The notes beneath the pieces were generated by a model that saw nothing but the letters and a program-made list of their open reading frames with translations, did no database searches and had not been told where the DNA came from. The position numbers were made by a program, and so were the translations under genes. Positions 24,276 through 33,512 of a stretch of 64,000 nucleotides of DNA are shown one piece after another. Numbering within the stretch: position 1 is the first letter of the stretch; each line of letters begins with the position of its first letter. Source of the DNA: Acinetobacter sp. UBA3106 (lineage in GTDB: Bacteria > Pseudomonadota > Gammaproteobacteria > Pseudomonadales > Moraxellaceae). Location of the stretch: positions 161,953-225,952 of the forward strand of contig DFAM01000015.1 in the NCBI GenBank assembly GCA_002365595.1. Direction: 5' to 3'.

Positions 24276-26474
24276 ATGCAAAATGATGAAAACAACAGAT
24301 CAGGATTAGGTCTGTTACGTTATATATGGACAGAGTGGATCTCGACTTTTGTCATTCTATTACTACTTTTGCTCACACTCATCATTGGTACCGGTGAGAT
24401 GATTCATGGTCAGCTATTACGTGTGGGTGAACGTTTATATGGTAATGAACAAATTGGCATGCAATATTCTTTCTTACGTGCAGAACCGACCAAGCCAAGC
24501 TGTGATCTACATCCGGATATTGATGCACAAGTACAAAAGCAAATGAAAGCCAATGCCAATGATGAGTTCGCCGATATTTTCGGGACCACATCGGAAGCAG
24601 ATGTACGGGCTTCAGTCATGGCAGGGCAGCAACAGTGCCAGGAAAAGTATCAGTTCTATGACAAAGCCATTAAATATATGGATGAGCATCCAACGATAAG
24701 AACTTATCGTACCTTGGAAACATCATTCTTTGGAATCTTTAAGTTTGGTACTGAAAACCGGGTCATCATTTTATTGCTGATGGTTGTGGTTGCTGCAATT
24801 ACCGCTTCAGTGAAATTTCATCATATTGGTTTACGTGCGCCAACCACCAAACTGGATTATCGCGTTTATGCCCTGTTTATGGTATTAGGTAATGGTTTGC
24901 TCACGGCATCGGTACTCAGTCAATATCACTCGATTATCAATTCAGGTGTGGCTTCAACTTATGAAACCCTGACGGTTTACTGGCTGTGGATTTTCCTCTT
25001 TATTACCTTGACCCTGATCAGTCTGTTACAACTGTTTAAACCCCCTGTAGCCAAGCAGGAAGGTAAGGGCAATCTGGGGCTGGCTTTACTGAGTGTGCCT
25101 TTATATGCCTACATGGCATTGGTGACCGGGTTGGTTTTTACCTTTGTCATGGATTATCCAATGGGGCAAGGGATTTACCTCGGAATTCTGGTGGAATTCT
25201 CAGGCATTTTCTTAAACCTTGCACTGTTTATCTGGGCCGGTATGTTACTGACTCAAACCCGGGTGATGGATTTATTCCTCGGTATTTTACGTCCTTGGAA
25301 CTTGGCACCTGAAACCCTGACCTGGTTGATTTTGATTGCTGCAGCGATTCCAACTGCTTATACCGGTGCTTCTGGTATTTTCGTTGTTGCCGCAGGTGCG
25401 ATCATTTATAAGGAAGTATGGAACTCGGGTTCACGCCGTCAATATGCTTTGGCTGTTTCAGCCATGTCAGGCTCGCTGGGGGTAGTGATTCGTCCATGCT
25501 TGCTGGTGATTCTGATTTCGATGCTCGACAGCCGCCATGTGACTTCAGATGAACTGTTTGATCACGGGATCTATGTATTCTGGCTTACGGCCTTGATTTT
25601 CCTGGGGGTATCACTTTACCTTGCAGAAACACGTTTCCGTGTGAACTCACCTAAAGTGGCCGTACCGGGCATGTTGAAAGCCATTGTGCCGGTGATTCCT
25701 TATATCGTGATTACCATTGTTGTCATTTTGATGTACACCGTGGGTCTGGATACCCAAATGGATGAATTCACTGCACCGGTGATTCTGCCAATTATTCTGA
25801 TTGCTTATATTATGTTTGATAAATGGTGGGGTGATCGTTTTGTGACACCACCAGACCGTCATGCTGCTTTAGCTTTGGAGCATGAAAAACAGTCGACCTT
25901 TATGCGTGACCATACGCCACATGGCGGAGAAAAATCACGCGGCTTTGCCCATTCAATGTGGTTTGCTTCGGCAGAAACCGTTGGACATATTGGTGCATTG
26001 ATTATCTTGATGGCCTTGTCTGCAAGTGTAGGCGGTTTGATTGAACGTAGTGAAGTGGTAGAATTGTTGCCAACACATTTGGGCAATATCTATATTTCAC
26101 TAGCCTTTATTGCATTGTTGCTGGCAATTGTCGGGATGACTACCGATCCGTTTGGCGCCGTGATTCTGGTGGCTGCAACCATTGCACCGGTGGCTTATGA
26201 AAATGGTATCCATCCAATCCATTTCTGGATGATTGTATTGGTCGCATTTGAGCTGGGCTATGTATCTCCGCCAGTGGCGCTGAATCATCTCCTGACCCGA
26301 ATGTCGGTTGGTGATGATGAGGTTCGTGCAGCTGATGCGGAAGCGAAAGCCAAATACACCAAGTTCTATTACCGTTATGAACGCTGGTTGCTGCCGATTA
26401 TGGTGCTGTTCCCATCCTTGCTGATTGTGACCTATGCGCCGTATATTTTTAAAATGTTCGGTTGGTATCATTAA
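24276..26474 (+). CDS. TRAP transporter permease, fused small and large subunits
   Basis: 732 residues. The C-terminal half is DctM-like, with repeated hydrophobic helices and 'AYTGASGIFVVAAGAIIYKEVWNSGSRRQY' near 360-390. The N-terminal part has one helix (about 17-38), a periplasmic loop of about 125 residues with two cysteines (in 'SCDLHPD' and 'QQCQEKY'), and further helices like DctQ. It is thus a fused QM permease. TRAP systems need a periplasmic binding protein; none is encoded in this window, so substrate is unknown. The terminator lies directly after the stop. Confidence 0.8.
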   Translation: MQNDENNRSGLGLLRYIWTEWISTFVILLLLLLTLIIGTGEMIHGQLLRVGERLYGNEQIGMQYSFLRAEPTKPSCDLHPDIDAQVQKQMKANANDEFADIFGTTSEADVRASVMAGQQQCQEKYQFYDKAIKYMDEHPTIRTYRTLETSFFGIFKFGTENRVIILLLMVVVAAITASVKFHHIGLRAPTTKLDYRVYALFMVLGNGLLTASVLSQYHSIINSGVASTYETLTVYWLWIFLFITLTLISLLQLFKPPVAKQEGKGNLGLALLSVPLYAYMALVTGLVFTFVMDYPMGQGIYLGILVEFSGIFLNLALFIWAGMLLTQTRVMDLFLGILRPWNLAPETLTWLILIAAAIPTAYTGASGIFVVAAGAIIYKEVWNSGSRRQYALAVSAMSGSLGVVIRPCLLVILISMLDSRHVTSDELFDHGIYVFWLTALIFLGVSLYLAETRFRVNSPKVAVPGMLKAIVPVIPYIVITIVVILMYTVGLDTQMDEFTAPVILPIILIAYIMFDKWWGDRFVTPPDRHAALALEHEKQSTFMRDHTPHGGEKSRGFAHSMWFASAETVGHIGALIILMALSASVGGLIERSEVVELLPTHLGNIYISLAFIALLLAIVGMTTDPFGAVILVAATIAPVAYENGIHPIHFWMIVLVAFELGYVSPPVALNHLLTRMSVGDDEVRAADAEAKAKYTKFYYRYERWLLPIMVLFPSLLIVTYAPYIFKMFGWYH

Positions 26475-26485
26475 TTCATCATGCT

Positions 26486-26512
26486 AAAAAAGCACCTTCG
26501 GGTGCTTTTTTT
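26486..26512 (+). terminator. Terminator after the TRAP permease gene
   Basis: AGCACC (26491-26496), UUCG-type tetraloop, GGTGCT (26501-26506), A's before and T's after. Convergent position, probably works on both strands. Confidence 0.9.
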
Positions 26513-26537
26513 ATGACAGGAAGAACTGGCTGAATGA

Positions 26538-27410
26538 TTAGGCTGAACGTTTTTGAATAAGCGGACTACACAGGATAATCGCACTCAGAATAAGCCCGAA
26601 ACCCATTAAACTATAATGATCGGGTGTTTCCTGCCAGAATATAAAGCCCCAGATTCCGGCGAAAATAATGGCAATATAATTCACTGGGCCAATTTGTCCG
26701 GCTGGTGCAAGTTTATAGGCATTAGACATAAAAATTTGACTGATATTGGCCAGCAGTCCCGCGCCAATCAAGAAACCCAGTTCAGTCCAGCTATAAGGAC
26801 GCCATAGCCAGAACATCGGAATCATGGAAATGAGGGTGCCGATAAAACAGAAATAAAACACGATTTTTTCTGGCGATTCGGTACGGGTAAGCGCACGAAC
26901 CGTTACAAATGCCATGGCAGCGAGGAAGCTGGCCCCCAGACCAATGACCGACATCTGGTTAAACATGCCGGCATCCGGCTTGGCCACAAGTATTACCCCG
27001 GCCAGACCAATGGCAGCTGCGATCAGCATGGATCGGGTGATTTTTTCTTTCAGAAATAGCCAGGCAATCAGTGGAATAAAAATCGGGGAAGAATAGGTAA
27101 ACACCATGGCATTGGACAGCTTTAAATGGGCAATCGCATAAAAGAAGCCATACATGGCAATCAGCCCGATCACGGCACGCCAGCTATGCATCCAGATTTT
27201 TTCTGTCTTAAAAAAATCGATACCTTTAGTGAAAATCAGCGGTAGAAAAATAAATAGACCAACAAAATTGCGAAAAAATACAATGGTAGGATTATCGACT
27301 GTTTGTGAGGCATAGCGAATACAAACGCCCATCAGAGAAAACAGAAAAGCAGAGCAGGTGAGAAAGCTAAGTGCCTTGATTAAATTAATATTGCTTTTTG
27401 GGATGGGCAT
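26538..27410 (-). CDS. EamA/DMT-family inner membrane exporter
   Basis: 290 residues with ten hydrophobic segments in two EamA repeats; each ends with the typical 'FLKEKITRSMLIAAAIGLAGVILVAKP' (about 118-145) and 'FWQETPDHYSLMGFGLILSAIIL' (about 255-278) pattern. Members export amino acids, metabolites or act in uptake; the substrate here is not known. Gene stands alone, divergent from nothing on its left and 50 bp from the coiled-coil gene on its right. Confidence 0.85.
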   Translation of the reverse strand: MPIPKSNINLIKALSFLTCSAFLFSLMGVCIRYASQTVDNPTIVFFRNFVGLFIFLPLIFTKGIDFFKTEKIWMHSWRAVIGLIAMYGFFYAIAHLKLSNAMVFTYSSPIFIPLIAWLFLKEKITRSMLIAAAIGLAGVILVAKPDAGMFNQMSVIGLGASFLAAMAFVTVRALTRTESPEKIVFYFCFIGTLISMIPMFWLWRPYSWTELGFLIGAGLLANISQIFMSNAYKLAPAGQIGPVNYIAIIFAGIWGFIFWQETPDHYSLMGFGLILSAIILCSPLIQKRSA

Positions 27411-27462
27411 TAAACAAATTCAGCTCAAATATGTACGGATATTTTAGCTGAATTTTCACGCA

Positions 27463-27900
27463 TTATAAGGGTTGTTTTTGAGCCAACTGAGCTTCAAGTA
27501 ATTTAATCTGTTCTTCTTTTAAGGCAATCAGTTGATCTGCATCGGCATGTTGAGCTTTCAGCAAGGTTTCTTGCTCATTTAACTGGTTTTGAATATCGTC
27601 CAGTTTGGCCACTTCTTCTTTGGCTAAAGATTCATTTTCTGAAACTGGTGCTTGCAGCATTTTTTTATCTACAAGCTGAATAGTTTTCTGATCAGTTTCG
27701 GCAGCCGATTCTGCTGGTTTAACCTCGGCAGTAGGCGCCGGTTTTGCAGGTGCCGTTAAACTGGCACCTTCATGTTCAGGCAGTGTTTCATTTGAAGTTG
27801 CAAAAAACCATTGATAGGCCAAAAAAAGCACAATGATTGCAACTAATCCCCCCGTGATGCCCAATAAAAGTTTTGGGCTATTTCTTTGATCTAATGTCAT
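27463..27900 (-). CDS. Single-pass membrane protein with periplasmic coiled coil
   Basis: 145 residues beginning MTLDQRNSPKLLLGITGG. One membrane helix (about 11-31) is followed by an A/P/E-rich linker and a heptad-like coiled coil (about 85-140, 'DIQNQLNEQETLLKAQHADA'). The longer ORF upstream is not used: it would run into the yheV gene and lacks hydrophobic logic. It lies 13 bp after yheV, on the same strand as prlC. Function not known. Confidence 0.7.
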   Translation of the reverse strand: MTLDQRNSPKLLLGITGGLVAIIVLFLAYQWFFATSNETLPEHEGASLTAPAKPAPTAEVKPAESAAETDQKTIQLVDKKMLQAPVSENESLAKEEVAKLDDIQNQLNEQETLLKAQHADADQLIALKEEQIKLLEAQLAQKQPL

Positions 27901-27913
27901 ATTGAACCTGTTT

Positions 27914-28132
27914 TTATTTAGGCTGACGCGGTTTGAACTGAATGACACCAATCTCATCCGGGACTTCCGGCATCTGTGGTTCATCGACATGCGTTGGCCG
28001 ATTTTCGTTATAGCCGCAGTCGACACATTCAATCCATTCATCGTCGCCAGAAGTTAGCATGACAATCCGATCTAGCGCTTCACATTTTGGACATTTAGCA
28101 CCTGCAATGAAACGACGTTTGATAGTCATCAT
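27914..28132 (-). CDS. yheV: YheV-family zinc-ribbon protein
   Basis: 72 residues with two CxxC pairs, 'AKCPKCEAL' near 12-20 and 'ECVDCGYNE' near 35-43, a small zinc ribbon. The family (DUF2387) is known, with no proven function. ATG 28132 or the next in-frame ATG (28129) can be the start. It is downstream of prlC by 32 bp and probably cotranscribed with it. Confidence 0.8.
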   Translation of the reverse strand: MMTIKRRFIAGAKCPKCEALDRIVMLTSGDDEWIECVDCGYNENRPTHVDEPQMPEVPDEIGVIQFKPRQPK

Positions 28133-28164
28133 CCTAACCTTCCGAACAATCTTAGATCCTTATT

Positions 28165-30204
28165 TTAAGCGTTTTTAGAGGGCTTCGTCCAACCTTGATG
28201 ACGTAATAACGCATCTATTTTTGGCTCGCGTCCGCGGAAATTGATAAACGCGTCAAGTGCTGTATCTTTTCCGCCAACTGCTAGAATAAACTGACGAAAT
28301 TCTTTTCCGGTCTGAACATTAAAAATTCCTTCTTGTTCAAAGCGATCGAAAGCATCACTGGCCAAAACTTCGGCCCATTTATAAGAGTAATAACCCGCAG
28401 CATAGCCTCCGGCAAAAATATGGCTAAAGCTATGCTGGAAACGGTTATAACTTGCCGTTGGTGCGACCGCGTATTTTTGACGGATTTCATCTAAAGTGGC
28501 TTGTACCTGCTCGGCATTTAAAGCGGAACTGTGCTTGTGTATAGACAGGTCAAACAGGGCAAATTCGATTTGACGCAAGGTTTGCATACCGGACTGGAAG
28601 AAACGAGCATCTAGCAAGGATTTAAGCAAATCTTCCGGTAAATGCTGTTTGGTTTCGATGTGTTCGCTGAGCAGATCGAGGCTGTCAGTATCCCAGGTCC
28701 AGAATTCCATAAACTGGCTTGGTAGCTCAACCGCATCCCAATCCACGCCGTGGGTACCTGCAACAGCAATATGGTCGACTTCGGTCAGCATATGATGCAG
28801 GCCATGACCAAACTCATGGAACAGGGTATTCACTTCATCATGTGTGAGCAGCGCAGGTTGATCGCCGACTGCAGGGGTGAAGTTGCAGACCATATAGCAA
28901 ATCGGTTTTTGCAGGCCTTGTCGGGTTTGCATGCGCGAGCGGAAACCACTCATCCATGCGCCGCCACGTTTGCCGCTACGTGCATAGAGATCGAAATAAA
29001 AACCGCCGACCACCTTGCCTTGATCTTCCAGTTCAAAATAGCGTGCATCGGGATGCCAGACTGGCGCTTTACGTTCCACAATGTTGATGCCGTAAAGACG
29101 ATTCACAATGCTGAACAGGCCTTGCAAAATTTTGGGTGCAGGGAAATACGGTTTCAGGGATTCCTGAGATAAATTGAACTGTTGCAGTTTCAGTTTTTCA
29201 GAATAGTAACCGGTATCCCAAGGCTGTAACTCGAGTATGCCATCCTGAATGGCAATCGTTTTTAATTCGGCAATTTCTTTACTTGCAGGTGTACGTGCAT
29301 GTTCAGCCAGATCCACCAGGAACTTATCTACAGTTTCGACATCCGGTGCCATTTTGCTGGCCAGCGATAACTCGGCAAAATTAGCAAAACCTAATAGCTG
29401 TGCCATTTCATGACGCAGACTCAGGATTTCTTCCATCACCTGAGTATTGTCAAACTCAGGATGCTCAGACAGGTCGGAAGCACGTGTAGTATAAGCCTTG
29501 TATAATTCTTCACGTAAGCCCCGGTCATCGGCATAGGTCATGATGGCCAGATAAGCCGGAATGTCTAAAGTCGCAACTGGCTGATCCAGTTCACGTTGCT
29601 GACCATATTGTTTGAGCAGATCGATACTGCTTTGCGGTAAACCTTTGAGTTGTTCTTCGGTCAGAGGCTTGAAATAGATTTGGGTAGCATCTAATACATG
29701 ATTCGAGAAGTCAGATGACAGCTGCGACAAACGAGAAGAAATTTCAGCATAACGTTTTTTCGCTTCACCTTCCAAAGCTACACCTGAAAGTTTGAAATCG
29801 CGCAGTGCCAGTTTAATAGCACTTTGATGGGCTGCTGGAAGCGTATTAAACACCGTTGCATCATGCACATGTTGATAGGTTTGATACAGCACCGTGTGTT
29901 GACCCAGCTGAGTGTAGTATTCGCTTAGTGCTGGCAGTAAAGACTGGTACAGTTCACGTGTTTCCGCATTATTCATCACGGCATTGAGATGTGAAAGCAC
30001 ACCCCAAGCTTCACTCATGTTGTTTTCCAGCGTATCGACCTGTTCCAGAACATTGAGCTGTGCCTGAGCATCTTCTGGAACTGCGGTTAAATCTTTTAAA
30101 AAACTTTGTCCTTGTTGAATGGCTTGTTCAATCTGTTGTTTTAAATCGGCCAGTTGAATCTGGTCAAATTGTGGAACGGGCAAAGTCGCCTTTTCTAAAG
30201 TCAT
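28165..30204 (-). CDS. prlC: Oligopeptidase A
   Basis: Cytoplasmic zinc metallopeptidase of family M3, which degrades short peptides such as cleaved signal peptides. 679 residues. The HExxH motif is in 'NTLFHEFGHGLHHML' near 460-474, the third ligand Glu in 'ELPSQFMEFW' region near 495. The C-terminal 'SYKWAEVLASDAF' motif is typical. Length normal. yheV follows as in other gammaproteobacteria. Confidence 0.93.
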   Translation of the reverse strand: MTLEKATLPVPQFDQIQLADLKQQIEQAIQQGQSFLKDLTAVPEDAQAQLNVLEQVDTLENNMSEAWGVLSHLNAVMNNAETRELYQSLLPALSEYYTQLGQHTVLYQTYQHVHDATVFNTLPAAHQSAIKLALRDFKLSGVALEGEAKKRYAEISSRLSQLSSDFSNHVLDATQIYFKPLTEEQLKGLPQSSIDLLKQYGQQRELDQPVATLDIPAYLAIMTYADDRGLREELYKAYTTRASDLSEHPEFDNTQVMEEILSLRHEMAQLLGFANFAELSLASKMAPDVETVDKFLVDLAEHARTPASKEIAELKTIAIQDGILELQPWDTGYYSEKLKLQQFNLSQESLKPYFPAPKILQGLFSIVNRLYGINIVERKAPVWHPDARYFELEDQGKVVGGFYFDLYARSGKRGGAWMSGFRSRMQTRQGLQKPICYMVCNFTPAVGDQPALLTHDEVNTLFHEFGHGLHHMLTEVDHIAVAGTHGVDWDAVELPSQFMEFWTWDTDSLDLLSEHIETKQHLPEDLLKSLLDARFFQSGMQTLRQIEFALFDLSIHKHSSALNAEQVQATLDEIRQKYAVAPTASYNRFQHSFSHIFAGGYAAGYYSYKWAEVLASDAFDRFEQEGIFNVQTGKEFRQFILAVGGKDTALDAFINFRGREPKIDALLRHQGWTKPSKNA

Positions 30205-30319
30205 TTCTAATACGCCATATCATTTATAAAGTTAATAATAGATGTAGGGCTTAGAGAGAGGGAAATCAAGGCTTATTGTTCTTTTGCTAAATAAATACTG
30301 ATGAAGCATAGCTTTGAAT

Positions 30320-30347
30320 AAAAAAGCCCTACCGAAGTAGGGCTTTT
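30320..30347 (-). terminator. Terminator after rnr
   Basis: AAAAGCCCTAC (30322-30332), loop CGAA, GTAGGGCTTTT (30337-30347). Read on the minus strand it gives a T-run just beyond the rnr stop codon. Confidence 0.88.
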
Positions 30348-30356
30348 ATCAGAAAA

Positions 30357-32774
30357 TTATTCGATCTTGGTTTTCGCATTCGACTTTTTCTTTTTCGGCT
30401 TAGATTTTTTCTTCAGCTTGTCTTTGGGTTTTGCATCCGATTTGGCTGAAGATTTTTTATCTGATTTTTTAGCCAATGAAGTCGTTTTGGCTTTTGGCTT
30501 TTTCTTTCGAATCGGCTGTTCACCATCTTCACTCACTACAGCTTTCGCACGCGGGCTAAATACTTCTTCTGTTGTTGTCTTAGCCACACGTGGCGCTCGG
30601 CTACGAATAGCACGGCCGGCATGGGTCATTTGTTGCAACAGTTCAAAGTCAATCTTGCGATCTTCCAGATTTACCGCAGCCACTTTAATCTTGACTTCAT
30701 CACCCAGACTAAAGGTTTGACCGCGTGCCTGACCGATCAGGCTTTGGCTTGGCTGGTCATAGACAAAATAGTCATCGCCCAGTTGGCTGACGTGGATCAT
30801 GCCATCGACATATAAATCTTTTAAGGTCACAAACAGACCAAATTCAGCGACTGCACTGATGATACCGACAAATTCCTCACCAAGATGCTGCTGCATATAG
30901 TGACATTTCAACCATGTAGTGACGGAACGGGAAGCCTCATCGGCACGGCGCTCAGTTTGCGAGAAATGTTCACCAGCATCATCCAGAGCAGCACCAGAAA
31001 GCGCGAAAGGCTTTTGTTTTAAATGAGCCTTGATAGCACGGTGCAATAACAAGTCCGGGTAACGGCGAATCGGGGAGGTGAAATGCGTATACGCTTCATA
31101 AGCCAAACCAAAATGCCCAGCGTTGTTGGCGCCGTAATAAGCCTGCATCATCGAGCGTAACAACACCGCGTGAATGCTTGGCGCATCAATACGGTCTTTG
31201 GTGGCTTCAATCACCGCCTGATAATCTTTTTGTGTTGGCTGTTCCGGGAAAGGCAGGCCTAGCAATTTCACATATTCACGCACTTTTTGGATACGTGAAA
31301 ATTCAGGTGGCTCATGCACACGGTACAACATTGGAATGTCATTTTCCAAGGCGTATTCTGCAGCGGCTACATTGGCCAGCAACATACATTCTTCAATCAG
31401 TTTATGCGCTTCATTACGTGAACGCGGCAGAATTTCATTAATGCCACCGAGCTCATCAAAGGTCATGTAGGTTTCGACTGTTTCGAATTCCATGGCATGA
31501 CGCTCTGCACGCAAACCTTTCAAGATCTGATACAGCTGGAACAGGGTATTCAGCGATTTACGCACATCGCGATTTTCAGGAATCGCTTTGCTGTCACCAT
31601 CAAAATACTGCGCGACCTGGGTATAGGTTAGGCGTGCTTTAGAATGCATTACAGAAGGGTAGAATTCAAAACCTGTAACACGACCGGCGCGTGACAGTTT
31701 TAAATCACAGACCATACAGAGACGGTCGACATGCGGATTCAGCGAGCATAAGCCATTAGATAAGGCTTCCGGCAACATCGGCAAGACAAAATGCGGGAAA
31801 TAGACTGAAGTGCCACGTTCTTTGGCTTCATCATCCAAAGGTTTATCGTTGCGCACATAATGGCTGACATCGGCAATGGCAACCACCACACGGTAACCAC
31901 CACCTGGACGTTTTTCTGCATATACGGCATCGTCAAAGTCACGGGCATCTTCACCATCAATGGTGACCAGCGCTAAATCACGTAAATCGATACGACCCTG
32001 ACGATCCTGTTCATTCGGCTCTTTAAAGCTTTCTGCGTCGCGAACCACTTCTTCCGGGAACTCATAGGGCAAGCCAAATTCCAGAATGGTCTGCGGAATA
32101 ATGATTTCAGTATCGGCTTTGTCTGCCATCGATTGTACGATATGACCGGTCGCCAGTTCTTCACGGGTCGGGTAGTCATCAATCGCGACACGAACTGAAT
32201 CACCCACTTTCACCTGGGCATGTTCAATCAGTTCTTTTTCCAGGGTAATCGGTTGATGGGCATTCGGATTGCCGGGCTGAATAAAGTATTCGCCATCGTG
32301 AACCGCCACTTTACCAATAATTTGCTTAACCCGATATTGCACAACTTCGGTGATAAAACCCCAGGCTTTACCTTTGCGGTCCACAGAGGTTTGACGGACC
32401 TTGACGCGGTCGCCATTAAACACCAGACGCAGCTCGCGTTCAGGCAGTAAAATGTCATCATGGTTGGCAATGGAAGCACTGCCTAAACCTTTGGAATTGA
32501 TATAGACAGTGGCTTCATGAGTCGGCTGGCTGGCTGCAAGCTGGAACTTGTATCCATCTTTCATTAACTGGCCATCTCGGACCATGGCAATCAGGCGATG
32601 ACTGAGTGCATCAATACTTTTTTGATCTGCAATTTCAAAATGTTCCACTAAATCTGCATGCGATTGTGGAGCTTGTAATTTTTCAATCGTTTCAGAAATC
32701 AGAATACGGCTGGGAATAGGATTTTCATAGCGTTCAGCTTCAGCTTTAGCTTCAGGATCGACCCAATTTTTCAT
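30357..32774 (-). CDS. rnr: Ribonuclease R
   Basis: 3'-5' exoribonuclease that degrades structured RNA and helps rRNA and tmRNA quality control. 805 residues in the order: N-terminal helix-turn-helix, cold-shock domains (about 85-230), RNB catalytic domain with the metal-binding aspartates in 'TIDGEDARDFDDAVYAEK' near 270-288, S1 domain (about 640-720), and a lysine-rich tail of about 75 residues. Tail is strongly basic (K/S/A), as in E. coli RNase R. Monocistronic with its own terminator. Confidence 0.95.
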   Translation of the reverse strand: MKNWVDPEAKAEAERYENPIPSRILISETIEKLQAPQSHADLVEHFEIADQKSIDALSHRLIAMVRDGQLMKDGYKFQLAASQPTHEATVYINSKGLGSASIANHDDILLPERELRLVFNGDRVKVRQTSVDRKGKAWGFITEVVQYRVKQIIGKVAVHDGEYFIQPGNPNAHQPITLEKELIEHAQVKVGDSVRVAIDDYPTREELATGHIVQSMADKADTEIIIPQTILEFGLPYEFPEEVVRDAESFKEPNEQDRQGRIDLRDLALVTIDGEDARDFDDAVYAEKRPGGGYRVVVAIADVSHYVRNDKPLDDEAKERGTSVYFPHFVLPMLPEALSNGLCSLNPHVDRLCMVCDLKLSRAGRVTGFEFYPSVMHSKARLTYTQVAQYFDGDSKAIPENRDVRKSLNTLFQLYQILKGLRAERHAMEFETVETYMTFDELGGINEILPRSRNEAHKLIEECMLLANVAAAEYALENDIPMLYRVHEPPEFSRIQKVREYVKLLGLPFPEQPTQKDYQAVIEATKDRIDAPSIHAVLLRSMMQAYYGANNAGHFGLAYEAYTHFTSPIRRYPDLLLHRAIKAHLKQKPFALSGAALDDAGEHFSQTERRADEASRSVTTWLKCHYMQQHLGEEFVGIISAVAEFGLFVTLKDLYVDGMIHVSQLGDDYFVYDQPSQSLIGQARGQTFSLGDEVKIKVAAVNLEDRKIDFELLQQMTHAGRAIRSRAPRVAKTTTEEVFSPRAKAVVSEDGEQPIRKKKPKAKTTSLAKKSDKKSSAKSDAKPKDKLKKKSKPKKKKSNAKTKIE

Positions 32775-32944
32775 AATGTCTTTGGCTTCATGTCAGAAGA
32801 TAGGATTAGCATAAGTCATGCTGCCACATACTGCACGTAAATGATTGCAATATTGTGTTTTTCAGTTCAAATTTTGGGGCGGAGTTGAATATTTCACCAT
32901 CCGCTAGCTTAAAAAACAGTGAAAAGGGCAGAAGAATGTTGGAA

Positions 32945-32964
32945 ATTGTTTAAAAAATAGATGA
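32945..32964 (+). repeat. 20-bp repeat upstream of tRNA genes, copy 1
   Basis: ATTGTTTAAAAAATAGATGA occurs here and, identically, at 34130-34149. Both copies precede a tRNA promoter by tens of bases, so the sequence is likely part of a duplicated tRNA-upstream region. Confidence 0.75.
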
Positions 32965-32999
32965 TTGATTAAAAATATCAGAATTTTTTGAAATCTGAC

Positions 33000-33028
33000 T
33001 TGAAGAAATGAAGTTTAATTTGTATTAT
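33000..33028 (+). promoter_or_regulatory. Promoter of the tRNA-Ser/tRNA-Arg cluster
   Basis: TTGAAG (33000-33005) and TATTAT (33023-33028) are 17 nt apart, 14 bp before the tRNA-Ser gene. Confidence 0.6.
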
Positions 33029-33041
33029 GGCGGCTCGTTAC

Positions 33042-33133
33042 GGTGAGGTGGCCGAGTGGCTGAAGGTACTCCCCTGCTAAGGGAGCGTGGGTCTTAAAGC
33101 CCACCGAGGGTTCGAATCCCTCTCTCACCGCCA
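33042..33133 (+). tRNA. tRNA-Ser (anticodon GCU)
   Basis: 92-nt gene with encoded CCA end. Acceptor GGTGAGG pairs with TCTCACC (one G-U). The anticodon stem CTCCC/GGGAG encloses the loop CTGCTAA with anticodon GCT at 33076-33078. The T arm reads GAGGGTTCGAATCCCTC and a long variable arm is present, as class II serine tRNA needs. It reads AGC/AGU codons. Confidence 0.95.
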
Positions 33134-33148
33134 CGAATAACTTGAAAT

Positions 33149-33225
33149 GCGCTCATAGCTCAGCTGGATAGAGCACTTGGCTACGAACTAAGGGGTCGGG
33201 AGTTCGAATCTCTCTGAGCGCACCA
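33149..33225 (+). tRNA. tRNA-Arg (anticodon ACG), copy 1
   Basis: 77-nt gene with encoded CCA. Acceptor GCGCTCA/TGAGCGC is perfect; the anticodon loop is CTACGAA with ACG at 33183-33185, expected to be edited to ICG by TadA. Identical to the two copies downstream. Confidence 0.95.
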
Positions 33226-33281
33226 ATCAAGTTAAATGTGGTAATTTTTTAGTAACGAATGCTGGAAAGCAATTCAAGTAC

Positions 33282-33358
33282 GCGCTCATAGCTCAGCTGG
33301 ATAGAGCACTTGGCTACGAACTAAGGGGTCGGGAGTTCGAATCTCTCTGAGCGCACCA
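33282..33358 (+). tRNA. tRNA-Arg (anticodon ACG), copy 2
   Basis: Identical 77-nt gene with CCA end. The sequence after it, CACCAACTTGA..CAT CGACxGATGTAAAACTGG..., is repeated after copy 3 and includes a terminator, so copies 2 and 3 have a common flank. Confidence 0.95.
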
Positions 33359-33391
33359 ACTTGAACACATCGACGGATGTAAAACTGGAAG

Positions 33392-33417
33392 AAACCGCAC
33401 ATGTTGCGGTTTTTTTG
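33392..33417 (+). terminator. Terminator after tRNA-Arg copy 2
   Basis: AAACCGCA (33392-33399), loop CATGT, TGCGGTTT (33405-33412), then T's. Confidence 0.88.
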
Positions 33418-33512
33418 TGTCTGAAATTTATAGAATTAAAATAAACGGAATGCTAAAAATAAGGGCTAGGCCACAGAATAAATAAAATTAAGGACCAATA
33501 TGAGAAAAAAAC

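Noticed and set aside
27900..28041. Longer start for the coiled-coil membrane protein (M at 28041)
   Set aside because: It would overlap yheV in another frame and add a basic piece before the membrane helix without family or ribosome-binding support.
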